A DNA stretch of 64,000 bases, from assembly GCA_026225945.1 (NCBI GenBank), contig JAMJFZ010001816.1, positions 6,387,501 through 6,451,500 of the forward strand. Reading direction: 5' to 3'. The stretch is from Cricetomys ansorgei. Lineage: Eukaryota; Chordata; Mammalia; Rodentia; Nesomyidae. The notes below the pieces were generated by a model. The model saw only the letters and a program-made list of their open reading frames with translations, had not been told where the DNA came from and searched no databases. Positions 27,120 to 34,406 of the stretch are shown here, piece after piece (position 1 is the stretch's first letter; every line of letters starts with the position of its first letter). A program made the position numbers and the translations under genes.

Positions 27120-30100
27120 TGTGTGTGTGTATGTGTGTGTGTGTATGTGCGTGTGTGTGTATGTGTGTGTGTATGTATATGTGTGTGTGTGTGTGTATGT
27201 GTGTGTGTATGTGTGTGTGTGTATGTGTGTGTGTGTATGTGTGTGTGTGTACACACGCACACTGGATTATGTGTATTTTGATTTATGTTAGGCTATTTTA
27301 CTTAACTTAAACCAATTAATTGGTTAATTTCTACAGTACTGAGAATTAGATTTAGGGCTTTCCACATACCAAACAAATTCTTTACCACTGAGTTGTCTCT
27401 CCAATCCTCCTATTTAATTCTTATTTTGAGACAGGATCTGGCTAGTTTTCCCAGGCTGGCATTGGGCACACTCTGTAGTCTAGGCGGACCTTGGACTTGT
27501 GATCTTCCTGACTCATCCTCCAAAGCAGGCAGGATTACAGGGCTGTGCCCCCAAGCCAGCAGGGGTTATATTAGTAAATAAGTGAGGTACAAACACAAAT
27601 TATGTGAGGAACAACGATGTCTTTATTGCTTATACTTAGATTTAGACTGTCTGTCTCAGCCTGTGCTGTCTCCCCTGGTGATGTGTTAACTTGCTGAGGC
27701 TGTTGCATCCTTCCTTCTACAGATTAAAAAAATGAAAAGTGTAAGGATATCATCTGGGTTTGTAATATTACAAATAACATAATAATAATAGTGTATGAAA
27801 GAATGTATATTTTCTTACCTGTGTAGGGCAATTGCATCAATATTAGGAAAAAATGCCCTGATTTCTCACATGTTCCTACATGTTCATTTCTAGCAAATCA
27901 CCAAAGGATGGCTATCAGGAAAATATCTCAGGGAAATATATACAAACTGTTTATTCAACTTCAGATAGGTGAGTATGCTTGCATTTGCCTTAGAGACATA
28001 AAATGTATATATATTCACACATCTACTTTCATGTGCATATACATATATGTATATTTCTCTTTTCTCTTTTTTTCTGGAGATGGTTCTGATTGGTGAATAG
28101 TTAGGAAACTGTTAGCCTTATTCATGGAGAGACACTAGAGGAGATCCCTGCATTTGGGAACCAGCTCCCCAGCTACTGTCTGGTTTTAAGCACTTTAATC
28201 TAGAAGATCTTCCATACCTTCAAAGCTGCTTCCTTGGCCAGCCCTGTCTCTGCAGGTGATTCCCAGGAGCCCCAGCCTGCCACATTATAAGTAGCCCAGC
28301 TTCGTTGCTTCACTAGACTGCTCCCAACCCTTCTTGTGATTCTCCAGAGGGAACTGCATGGATCTACTGGTCCAACCCACTCTGAGCTCAACTCAGGTCC
28401 TAGGAGCAGAGTTCGGATGAGTACACAGTTCATGCTGGAGAACTGGTCCCATTCCAGGCTTTTTCTTACAGTGCCCCTACTTACTTTTCCATAAAGTGAC
28501 ACAAAAGATAACAGTAAACACCTAGTAGCAAATACATGGGGAAATGGACTGCACACGACGTATATATATATATATACACACACATTGTATTATATATGTA
28601 TTGTATACATGTACGGTTGGAGTCATCCAAACAGTTCTCTTGGTAGCTTGGAGAGAGTTAGGATACAGGGATGCAGATCATTACAAAATTATGTGTGCAT
28701 TTTATAAGTGTTGGCTATATTTTTCATTACCTCATCACATATACTGCTCTGAAACCTATGAAAATGCATGGTAATAATGCCTTAAAACCAGTGAAGTCTA
28801 CCAGGAGCTGTTTAAGACAATTCTAAGATCTTTCCAAAGGGAAATGAATTTTCCTTAAGGTTCTGGAATGATGTAAGTTTTTTGACTATTGATCATAGCT
28901 ATAGTTCATTTGTTGCTGGATATTAAGTTTCTAAAATAAGTAAGAAAAACCATTTTTTTCCATCATCAAATCTGTGGCAACGCCATACCTTTCTCTAGAG
29001 AATAAATTGATTTTGTCATGATCTACTTCCCTGTATCCTAATTCTCACCACGGTACCAAGAGAACTGTTCAGGTGATTCTGATTGTACAGATCCATCATT
29101 TGTGAGTTAATAAACACACTCTTGAATGGGATTCCATTTGGAGCCTATTGGATATTTTCAGAATTAAAAATTTACATTAATCTGCTATACAATGCCCCTA
29201 TGTAATGTATAAAGTAATATATATATACATATGTGTGTGTGTGTGTGTCTGTGTGTGTGTGTGTGTCTGTGTGTGTGTAAATTGGTTAAAATGCTTCTGG
29301 TCTAGTTCAACTGAGACTGAGCATCCTTTTCTGCCCAGATAAGCTCTTGATTGCTGGCAAATTAATAACTTGAGATTCTCCCTTGTGTTGTGTCCTAGAC
29401 ATCGTTAGGGAATTAATTCTATTACGAGGATGAGTAAACAGTGTGTTTCGTGATGTCGGTGTGGTTCCTAAAGCTCCATCAGAATCAATACAGTCCCGTG
29501 TGACTTTCTAGGAAATACACCAGTCTCTACATGATGGCAAATTGTAAATGGTTTTCAATTATGTCACTACAGGTCTGTCATTGAAAGAGATATGTGCACT
29601 TACTGCCGCAAGCCTTTGGGGGTAGAAACCAAAATGATTCTAGATGAATTACAAATCTGCTGCCATTCCACTTGCTTTAAGGTAAACACGTGCTTATTTC
29701 ATGTTGCTAAGAAATGCACAACGACAGGAAAAATGCGTTTATTGAAATGCTTAGAATGAAGTTAGGGCTTTAAACACTCTACAATCCACATTAATAATAT
29801 GCTACTTACGTATTTCTTGGTATTCTTCAGCTTCACCCTTACAGGTCTGTAATTACTATCTTGGCTTTACGCTTAGCATTCACTCCTGACACATATCTTA
29901 GATAGGAAACCTAAGCCTGTAGAAAAGATAAACGTTAGTTCATTCATAAGTATCTGTAACATCAAATACATAACAAAATCACATAGAAAAACAATAGACC
30001 ATTGAGAATAAAGCTAGGAGCTTTTTTGACACAAAGGAAGGACTCACTTTGCAGTTGGGACCATGGTTAATCCTGGCTTAAAAGGTAACAGAAATGTTCA

Positions 30101-33100
30101 ATAGCCAATGCTTCCAGTTTGGTTTTAATCAGCTGTTTCTTTTTTGTTGTATTTTTGTTTTTGTTTTGTTTTGTTTTGTTTTGAGACAGGGTTTCTCTGT
30201 TGTTACCCTGCCTGTCCTGGAACTCACTGTCCTGAAACTCACAGAAATCCACCTGCCTCTGTCTCCCGAGTGTTGGGGTTAAAGGCGTGTGCCACCACTG
30301 CCCGGGCCAGCTTTCTTTTCAGTTCCACAGTGGTGTTGTAGGTCCCCATACGTCTCAGTGTAATTGCATGAACGCTGAACTTGGGATACGAAGATCTCAA
30401 TTCCGGCTCTGCCCCTCAGTATGGTGGCCTTGTGGCTTTGGGCAATCACTTAAAGGACAATGTCCTCAGTTTTCTACCTGTCATATAGATGACTAGGCTG
30501 TGGTTCTCAACACTGGTTGCGAGTTTTACTCATAGGGATTAATTAAGGGGAAAAAGCCTCTTAGAATACTCGGACAGAAAATTTAAGATCTCAGAGATTA
30601 TTTTTGGACACTGGTAGTTTAAAAAATAAACTCCTTATATTTATCTAATATGCATCCAATTTGAAAATCACTGGCCTAACTCCAGGTCCTTTAGAGCAAT
30701 AGCATTCTATGGTTGATGTAAATTATTTATTTTAGCCAAATAGATGTACTGCTTTTTCCATTGATTGCTTGACCATCAATTGCCTAGCAATCAGAACTAT
30801 AGTGCATTATTTTGAAAATAAAAACCACATATCCAGGCTGGTTAGATGGCTCAGTGTGTGCACGCACTTGCTGCCACACCTCATGACCTGAGTTTGATGC
30901 TTTTAACCTACATTTTGGAAGGACAAAAGTAATTCCCACGAGTTGTCCTCTGACCTCTCCTTGAGTCTTATGATACATAAACACCCAATAAATATGTAAA
31001 AATAAAAAAATAAATGTAAAAAACAATGTAAACCACGATCCAATATAGGATTATAAAAATATAAACTGAAAGTGAAAGTTATTTTGTGTATAGCATAAAA
31101 TTATCTTCTAGCTGCAAAATATACTCTTTTTAATAAAAAAAATACTGTTAAAATTTAAAATTAGTATGCATAGGATCTTCTAAAGTAAGGAATTCTCCTG
31201 GTTATTGCTTTTGGTAAATAGGAATAACTCATTTATTATATTTTAAGTGATTCAATTTCATTTTAAATGCTAGAGACTATAACAGAACAAAAATGTTCCT
31301 CACGCTCATAGAAAAAGACAAATTGCTCTACATCCATGGTAACGAGAACCATTTAAATTAGTTTAAATGTTTAATAAATGGATCAAAGACAATTTGCTTT
31401 AGTAATTCATCTTGAAAGCCAACCAGCAACTCATATTTGGAAGCTAGCCAATCAGTAGCAGACAGGTCCAAAGAAATGGACCACCCAACCCTTCCTTTCT
31501 TCTGTAACCAGGACAACTCAGAACACCCTACCGCCATGACCCAACCCAGAATGATCAGCAATTTGATTGGCTCAACAGGTTGCACCTGAGTTATACAGCA
31601 CTCCCTTGTGGAAGCAAATGATAAATACAAGTCTGTGTTTTTGCTTGAGACACTGGATGGTTCATTCCTGTTGGCACAGCCAATTTGTGAAAAATTCTAT
31701 CCGCTCCATTGTGAGCTGGGTAGAAAACTTGAGTGGTAGAGATGCCCTGAACTGTACCTGCATGTAGAAGGATGCTGTATAATTTTTTTTGAAAGGTTTG
31801 CCATGTCGATGATAGGGAAGCTCGCTCAGTTTCCTCGTGGATTCTCTTCAGGGCTGTCTGTGGCTTTCTAAGGAGGGTGGTCTTAGAAGAACTGAAAGGT
31901 ATTCTATCCCCCATTCCCTTGAGACTATATTCTCAGTCTATAATATAAACTTGATATATTATTTTCCTTAGTGTGAAATATGCAAACAGCCTTTGGAAAA
32001 TCTACAAGCAGGTGACAGTATTTGGATTTATAAACAGACAATACATTGTGAGCCTTGCTACTCTAAAGTGATTGGTAAGTGTTATACCCCGCGAGCAGCA
32101 ATCATTCTTACACTGCTGACTACTTAGCATTGCCAAATAGGACGTATTTCGATAAAATTCAACATTTTATTAATTACAGTTAATGAAAAAGTAAGCACAG
32201 TTTAACTGTGGCAGTATTTTGCGTAATGATATAAATCAGTCAACATTTTTACTATGTTTTGCTATTAGGATACAGTTTAAACAGAGAGACTATTTAGTTT
32301 TAGAAAATTTTCCAGTTTGTGAAACAGAAATAATTTTTGCTGACTAAATGATTGCTTAAGTTGAGTCATTTCTGTGGAAATACATTTAAATACAGCCTGG
32401 TTATTACCATCAATGCCATTTAATGTTACTTTTACCTGAAATAGTTAATTTTATATAATTTTATGTTAAATATAGCATGTAAAGTTATGCTTTTTTTTTT
32501 AACAGTGCAGGACCAAATGTTAGTCTAATTTGGATTCTTAATTAGCATCAGTAAGGAGAAAGGGAAGATGTTATGGGCATACATTTTAAACTAAGCATGA
32601 GAAATTTAAGTCTTGATCTAAAACACATGCAGAATGTGTCTGGAAAATAAAGTCCTGTAAGATGGAACTGATTGTTACAAGAGAGTATGTTCAATTTATT
32701 TTTGGATTCAATAGTAAGTAGAACAAGAGAAACGAATTGCTATTGAGGGGATTGTCCATAGCAGCAATGTTTAGAAGGCCTTTGTTCCTGCCGACCTTGG
32801 CGTCGTGAACGAAAGGAGACTATTTGGGATTCCTACTTAGGATCAGAAGTACAGAGGTTAATGACAAATGCATGAGCTTAATGAGCTACTGGGCTACTAC
32901 ATCTGGAAGAACACCCAGAAGCCCACATTCTACCAGGTTTCAGGATCCATTACAAGAATAAGCCTAACTGTATTTGTACGTCACTTTCTAGTTTCTGCTT
33001 TGCCCAGATTATTTCTAATGCTCAATTTTCTTTCTAATTCTGCAGTCCTAACCAATCTAATATTCTATCCTGATTCTGGGTGTGCAAGGCATAATTTCAA

Positions 33101-33477
33101 AACTTCCAGTCTTCTTGGAGTCCCTCACACGATGTTGGGGGTGTGGTCAGCAGAGACTTTTGGGGGTGTGGTCAGCAGAGACTCAGAAGTCCGCAGGTCT
33201 TCCCCTGCCCATGTGTACTGCATAGTAATGCTTAAAAAATCCATACTCATAAGCTGTGACTCTCACTTGTTTCTGAAATATAGGCACTCAGTGTGTGGCA
33301 CTTCATGTTTGACCAAAGCCAGGGTGAGAATTCAGAACTAGAAGGAATGATGGAATGCTTTATCCAATATTATCCCCTGGAAGGATGACTGTTCTTTAGA
33401 TTTTATTTGTGGCTTTATTTTCATACTGATTTATGTGTTGAACTGTTTTTACATTTTCAGCAAAGTGGATTCAGTAA
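3347..33477 (+). CDS. Scel: Sciellin gene, 3' portion (13 joinable exons, spliced)
   Basis: Sciellin is a precursor protein of the cornified envelope in stratified epithelia. It has a central array of short repeats with a core like NQDLDNFIKV and one C-terminal LIM domain. Both are visible here. Joining exons at 3347, 6495, 7638, 13016, 13246, 13440, 21133, 23982, 25018, 27894, 29573, 31972 and 33461 gives one open frame of 293 residues ending at TAA 33475-33477. All junctions use AG/GT sites. The 5' part of the gene lies outside the window. The exon-like unit at 4051-4109 is left out because it breaks the frame. The family call rests on the repeat signature plus the LIM domain. Exon boundaries were read by eye and have not been checked against a transcript. 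Confidence 0.95.
4051..4109 (+). pseudogene. Scel: Decayed Scel repeat exon (59 bp, frameshifting)
   Basis: A good acceptor (ctgtttaaag) and a good donor (caagg|gtaaga) enclose a sequence reading SKGLNNFIKVNSTMGKVSK, plainly a sciellin repeat. Its length is 59 bp, not 60, so it is out of phase. If included before exon 6495-6545, the frame shifts and hits TGA 11 codons later. Skipping it restores the frame. It is most likely a dying exon. It could still be used as a poison exon, or the missing base could be a sequencing error near the donor. Confidence 0.75.
5094..5460 (-). mobile_element. Old rodent repeat (B4/RSINE-like), antisense
   Basis: It starts in a (GT)n tract and ends ccactgaggtatgtccctagcc, the reversed tRNA-like SINE head. 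The middle (gaggcaaagtctctcacttg, gctagccgagctaggattc) is a text common in muroid genomes. It is diverged. Confidence 0.55.
6300..6576 (+). repeat. Left arm of inverted duplication (contains Scel exon 6495-6545)
   Basis: Read by eye, this segment matches the reverse complement of 8024-8292 with about five substitutions or single-base gaps over the 245 bases from 6301 to 6545. One further 6-base gap lies at the donor site, and similarity falls off after about 6567. Stretches of more than 100 bases (around 6370-6495) are identical. Such high identity in an intron implies a recent duplication. Confidence 0.95.
6495..6545 (+). CDS. Scel: Scel repeat exon, shortened (51 bp)
   Basis: The acceptor is acttttag and the donor is aaaag|gtaagt, close to the ideal consensus. 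The peptide NQDPNSLTKVTPSANK aligns with the repeat core but has Pro in place of the usual Leu after NQD, and it lacks the last three residues of the 20-residue unit. The length is a multiple of three and the phase matches its neighbours. The exon and its flanks (6300-6576) are repeated in reverse at 8024-8292 with only a few differences, so both splice sites could be hidden in RNA duplex. Whether it is used in mature mRNA is uncertain. Confidence 0.8.
7330..7440 (+). mobile_element. Diverged B1-like SINE
   Basis: It contains tcagaacttagggttaaggc, gttcaagagcagcctgctta and gactctgtctgaaaacaaaa, in B1 order but with many changes. Confidence 0.55.
7516..7595. repeat. (CA)n microsatellite with CG interruptions
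   Basis: A CA run followed by cgcatgc and gtgcacgcgcgtgc, ending about 40 bp before the acceptor of exon 7638-7700, inside the loop of the inverted repeat. Confidence 0.95.
7638..7700 (+). CDS. Scel: Scel repeat exon, 63 bp
   Basis: The acceptor is ttgttttag and the donor is gctgg|gtaagg. The peptide is NQHGLDELINISSKAVKTTA, a divergent sciellin repeat one residue longer than the standard unit. Its phase matches both neighbours. It sits in the 1.45-kb loop between two inverted arms (6300-6576 and 8024-8292), a layout that can favour skipping or circularisation of the enclosed exon. Confidence 0.88.
8024..8292 (-). repeat. Right arm of inverted duplication, with reversed Scel exon copy at 8050-8099
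   Basis: This is the inverted copy of 6300-6576. On the minus strand it keeps the acceptor (acttttag) and the repeat peptide, with Asn changed to Asp (CCAGAC). It lacks the six bases holding the donor: caaaaggtaag has become caaag before tttgag. It therefore cannot be spliced as a minus-strand exon and is not part of the plus-strand gene except as intron. Confidence 0.93.
8777..8900 (+). mobile_element. MIR/L2-like ancient repeat
   Basis: The phrase attactgagcacctactggg followed by tcactaggtatcatttgctt is typical of old mammalian SINE/LINE2-type sequence. Confidence 0.45.
9907..9980. repeat. (CT)n polypyrimidine tract
   Basis: Mostly CT units with TTTC and CCC variations. Confidence 0.93.
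10870..11285 (+). mobile_element. L1 fragment (3' part of ORF2), left piece
   Basis: Typical L1 ORF2-end text is seen: aagaactaaaatcagagctg, acccagctattcaactctt and ggggatatatatggaatg. It is full of small indels. It continues after an interruption at 12028. Confidence 0.75.
11290..11693 (-). other. Unidentified protein-like fragment nested in L1
   Basis: On the minus strand an open stretch of about 75 residues (11345-11575) starts right after a stop. It has protein-like composition with Leu-, Phe- and Val-rich segments such as LYNLKLRFLIDAHVV. It is bounded by L1 on one side and a family B LTR on the other. It may be a fossil of a processed transcript or of another mobile element. I do not recognise the family. 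Confidence 0.3.
11694..12027 (-). mobile_element. Rodent LTR-like repeat, antisense (family B)
   Basis: It shares landmarks with 39800-40355 and 49785-50148: gttgtgaaggaacacc-type start, aggaaaacatttaattggggct, a middle ggagaaggagctgag, and an end ttcattcaaaccat. The pattern is of a dispersed muroid LTR-type element read from its 3' end. I did not assign the named family. Confidence 0.65.
12028..12265 (+). mobile_element. L1 fragment (3' part of ORF2), right piece
   Basis: It continues the L1 of 10870-11285: acacccatgtttgttacggc, gaatcagactagctgcccac, gtactgttcagccac, tgactggaactagaag. The two pieces flank about 740 bp of other sequence. Confidence 0.75.
13016..13075 (+). CDS. Scel: Scel repeat exon, 60 bp
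   Basis: The acceptor is ccttaaag and the donor is cagag|gtaatg. It encodes HQDLDKFIKVKPDVLTNNQ, the best match in the window to the sciellin repeat core. A (GT)n tract begins about four bases after the donor site. The next repeat exon starts only 170 bp later. Confidence 0.95.
13079..13123. repeat. (GT)n microsatellite beside a Scel donor site
   Basis: About 22 GT units start four bases after the exon 13016-13075 boundary. The intron is only 170 bp, so the tract is a quarter of it. Confidence 0.97.
13246..13305 (+). CDS. Scel: Scel repeat exon, 60 bp
   Basis: The acceptor is cactgaaag and the donor is caaag|gtacta. It encodes NQDLDSIIRGNPAVTRCDQ. It lies in a tight cluster of three repeat exons (13016-13496) separated by introns of only 170 and 134 bp, which suggests local tandem exon duplication. 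It contains a Cys, unusual for the repeat. Confidence 0.95.
13440..13496 (+). CDS. Scel: Scel repeat exon, 57 bp
   Basis: The acceptor is tttaaacag and the donor is gatcg|gtaagt. It encodes SQDFDNFIKMKPSTPRDTD (the Ser comes from the split codon), one residue shorter than the 20-residue unit. It is the last of the three closely spaced repeat exons. The following intron runs 7.6 kb to 21133. Confidence 0.95.
13880..14860 (-). mobile_element. L1 3' UTR-like region, antisense
   Basis: Text such as gatctttctgtagcttgttc, agaagcttctttgatgagg and the tail ctctagcccctccaag resembles the rodent L1 (Lx-type) 3' UTR read in reverse. It is strongly diverged. It sits in the 7.6-kb intron after exon 13440-13496. 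Confidence 0.55.
14728..15500. repeat. Two diverged ~95-bp direct repeats
   Basis: The segments 14728-14825 and 15400-15497 share tttttcttgtcatcaa/gtaa, gggagattacc, tcatg and ggtaacaggtctaatggcc in the same order, at roughly 75-80% by eye. They are probably pieces of the same degraded L1 3' region. An open stretch at 15103-15363 lies between them without recognisable domains. Confidence 0.55.
17145..17292 (-). mobile_element. B3-type SINE, antisense
   Basis: It reads cctggaactgaagttgtaga, agctgccttgtgggtgctga and accactgagtcatttctcca, the reversed B3/B2 tRNA-derived head. Confidence 0.85.
18574..18636. repeat. Short direct repeat around a palindrome
   Basis: The 19-mer catcgtttagtttacttta appears at 18574 and 18618. 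Between the copies lies taaagcatcgtatgcttta, nearly self-complementary. Confidence 0.85.
20560..20735 (+). mobile_element. MIR remnant
   Basis: Weak MIR order: gagtctggctcttgattctc, cagtctttccaagcttcaga, tcaatgagataatttatgtc. Confidence 0.45.
21030..21093. repeat. (CA)n microsatellite before a Scel acceptor
   Basis: CA units with CAGA interruptions, ending 39 bp before exon 21133-21195. Confidence 0.96.
21133..21195 (+). CDS. Scel: Scel last repeat exon, 63 bp
   Basis: The acceptor follows a long T-rich tract (ttctttag); the donor is ggaag|gtaaga. The peptide DQSLEKLTEVKSHVSENQNG is a divergent repeat (DQSLEKL in place of NQDLDNF) and appears to be the last unit before the linker. A (CA)n tract ends about 40 bp upstream of the acceptor, next to the likely branch-point region. 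Confidence 0.92.
21196..23981 (+). other. Scel: Scel intron, unassigned
   Basis: Apart from a B3 at 23167 it is AT-rich unique sequence without a supported feature. Confidence 0.55.
23167..23345 (+). mobile_element. B3-type SINE
   Basis: It runs from aagagttggctccgtagtta through gttcagttcccagcacccac to a CA-rich tail (catccacacacagcc). Confidence 0.8.
23982..24074 (+). CDS. Scel: Scel linker exon, 93 bp
   Basis: The acceptor is tgctttcgcag and the donor is cctcag|gtacta. It encodes 30 full codons, beginning LDGQVNGFTNALLK, with no repeat core. It lies between the repeat array and the LIM domain and is rich in Ser, Thr and Tyr. Phase matches at both ends and in-frame joining to 21133-21195 and 25018-25089 support it. 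Confidence 0.88.
24370..24537 (-). mobile_element. B3-type SINE, antisense
   Basis: It reads cctggaaccagaattacagg, gatgctgggaaccgaacccg and tactgagccatctctccagc. Confidence 0.9.
24880..24927. repeat. (GT)n microsatellite
   Basis: About 23 uninterrupted GT units, 90 bp upstream of exon 25018-25089. Confidence 0.97.
25018..25089 (+). CDS. Scel: Scel linker exon, 72 bp
   Basis: The acceptor is tttattgcag and the donor is aacag|gtaatg. It encodes SNTGTRNAGPKDTVVYTRTY followed by VEN. The motif VVYTRTY resembles VYSTS in the next exon, so the linker may itself be built from a weak Tyr/Thr repeat. Phase matches at both ends. Confidence 0.88.
26315..26515. mobile_element. MER5-like hAT MITE remnant
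   Basis: It contains cagtatcacttgagaacttg, cctcaccccagacctgaaga, atcagaaaccctgccactgg and aggtttgagaactgtc, in the order of a MER5A-type element. Confidence 0.7.
26743..27252. repeat. Long interrupted (TG)n/(TATG)n tract
   Basis: About 510 bp made almost wholly of TG with TATG, TCTG and TGCG variants. Blocks such as gtgcgtgtgtgtatgtg followed by gtatgtatatg recur near 26857, 27001 and 27148, so a higher-order repeat of roughly 145 bp is present. Long ORFs on all frames are artefacts. Confidence 0.97.
27335..27560 (-). mobile_element. B4-type SINE, antisense
   Basis: The first part (ttaccactgagttgtctctc) is a reversed tRNA-like head. It joins a reversed B1-like part (gagacaggatctggctagtt to ggcaggattacagggctgtg). 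Confidence 0.75.
27894..27968 (+). CDS. Scel: Scel linker exon, 75 bp
   Basis: The acceptor is ttcatttctag and the donor is gatag|gtgagt. It encodes KSPKDGYQENISGKYIQTVY then STSD, the last linker segment before the LIM domain. The end base pair AG joins to the G of exon 29573 to give Arg. Confidence 0.88.
   Translation, partial: QITKGWLSGKYLREIYTNCLFNFR
27969..29572 (+). other. Scel: Scel intron, unassigned
   Basis: A 127-codon open stretch on the minus strand (28200-28583) has the texture of an old LTR or L1 fragment but was not identified. A small TA/CA tract lies at 28560-28586. Confidence 0.45.
29216..29278. repeat. (GT)n microsatellite
   Basis: GT units with two TCTG interruptions, preceded by atatatatac, about 295 bp before the LIM exon. 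Confidence 0.95.
29573..29681 (+). CDS. Scel: Scel exon encoding the first LIM zinc finger
   Basis: The acceptor is tcactacag and the donor is tttaag|gtaaac. It encodes SVIERDMCTYCRKPLG and then a run ending CCHSTCFK. The CxxC (CTYC), 19 residues on the HxxC (HSTC), form the first zinc site of a LIM domain. The exon ends on a codon boundary between Lys and the next Cys, so the LIM domain is split at the middle of its two zinc modules. LIM domains usually bind partner proteins. Confidence 0.97.
30146..30307 (-). mobile_element. B1 SINE, antisense
   Basis: A (GTTTT)n stretch is followed by gagacagggtttctctgttg, then tgttggggttaaaggcgtgt. It is followed at once by an old MIR (30365). Confidence 0.9.
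30365..30490 (+). mobile_element. MIR (ancient SINE)
   Basis: It has the MIR core order: caattccggctctgcccctc, tggctttgggcaatcactta, cctcagttttctacctgtca. It predates the rodent lineage. Confidence 0.75.
30494..30675. mobile_element. MER5-like hAT MITE remnant
   Basis: The ends are imperfect inverted repeats: tggttctcaacactggttgc at one end and aaaatcactggcctaac at the other, as in MER5/Charlie-type non-autonomous DNA elements. Confidence 0.45.
30835..31020 (+). mobile_element. B3-like SINE
   Basis: It begins ggctggttagatggctcagt and carries agttgtcctctgacctctcc, ending in an A-rich tail (31000-31020). Confidence 0.7.
31410..31770 (+). mobile_element. Possible LTR fragment in Scel intron
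   Basis: It contains a CCAAT motif (agccaatcagtagc), a second inverted one (ttgattggctc), a tgataaatac element and a tgttggcacagcc segment, a spacing seen in class I type LTRs. No duplication was found at its ends, so this is a weak call. Confidence 0.35.
31972..32074 (+). CDS. Scel: Scel exon encoding the second LIM zinc finger
   Basis: The acceptor is ttttccttag and the donor is gattg|gtaagt. It begins CEICKQPLENLQAGDSIW and ends IHCEPCYSKVI. The CxxC pairs CEIC and CEPC complete the second zinc site. Together with 29573-29681 this is one full LIM domain of normal spacing with no missing ligand. Confidence 0.97.
33135..33183. repeat. 24-bp tandem duplication in the last Scel intron
   Basis: The unit ttgggggtgtggtcagcaga + gact occurs at 33135-33158 and 33160-33183 with one extra T between. 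The copies are identical, so the event is recent. Confidence 0.9.
33461..33477 (+). CDS. Scel: Scel terminal coding segment and stop
   Basis: The acceptor is acattttcag. After the split Ala codon it reads KWIQ then TAA at 33475-33477. Sciellin ends just after its LIM domain, so a very short final coding stretch fits the family. Confidence 0.9.
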
Positions 33478-34220
33478 TGCCAACACGTGGAAATGAAGAC
33501 GAAACATTTCGATTAAGGAATTTAAAGCTGTAATTTTAAGAACACAGCATCTAGAAAAGCTTTACATTGGAGAGTGTCTCTTGTATCAAAATAACAGAGT
33601 TTTGTTGTTGCACAAATAAGATAATTACTTTGAATAAGGTCATGTACATGAAAAGCACCATCTGGTATCTAGTAGAACTTAGTGATAAAAATCCACATGC
33701 TTCCAGTTACCAAAGTCAATGGCAGTGAGCATTGTTAGTCCTGGGCAGGCCATCTCTGCTCCATATTTGGCTGCCTATCATGGCTTCCTTATAACCAAGT
33801 GTCTCATCTTCTTGCCTTTATTACCCTAATAATTTGTGTTAGAGCATTATTGACCCCCTGACAAATAGGCGGATAGAAGAAAGATATACTTGTTCTTTGT
33901 CTACAAAAGAAAATGCACACAGAAATTTTCTTATAAAGTTCTGCAGCAAGATGTCAATGTAACAAGTTGTTTGGACCTTAGAAAATCACTTCCAGTTTCC
34001 AGACTTCTGTGATGTTGTCTGTGACACCACGGACATTAGACAAAAAGATGTCTCAAGTCCCATTTTGCTTTTCCATTTCTGTGATTTTAAGAGAGATTTG
34101 CTCTTTAGAAACGTATCGGTATATTTGTTAACCGTACTGGGATATAGAAATAATTTGACCTAAGTTCTATCCATCAGCTTACCACACACATAGGTTTTAT
34201 AGGCTATTCTTAAAACACGA

Positions 34221-34226
34221 AATAAA
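34221..34226 (+). terminator. Alternative Scel poly(A) hexamer
   Basis: AATAAA lies 744 bases past the stop. It could give a shorter 3' UTR; the downstream GT-rich element is weak compared with the one after 34401. Confidence 0.35.
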
Positions 34227-34400
34227 TAGCTTTATGGGTGATAGGTAAAATCATATGACACACATAATTTGTTAAATTTTCTTTGCATGCATTTCAAAAT
34301 CTGGGTGTACCAATAATCTGAGAAGTTAACAGGTATGGCTTACAAACATGTCATGTATGTTCGCGCTACGAAGAGTTTCTATTTACAGAAGGCTGGTGAC

Positions 34401-34406
34401 AATAAA
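34401..34406 (+). terminator. Probable main Scel poly(A) signal
   Basis: AATAAA is followed 15-60 bases later by GT/T-rich sequence (ttggttttggtttttt), the usual downstream element. Cleavage is expected near 34420-34430. Confidence 0.6.

Noticed and set aside
26643..27310. Overlapping ORFs of 178-205 codons on both strands
   Set aside because: They are translations of the TG repeat (alternating Cys-Val or Thr-His); not genes.
28200..28583. 127-codon minus-strand ORF
   Set aside because: It looks like part of an old repeat and has no recognisable domain; kept only as a note on the intron.
32868..33341. 157-codon ORF in the last Scel intron
   Set aside because: No domain, no splice context, and it contains a fresh 24-bp duplication; chance ORF.
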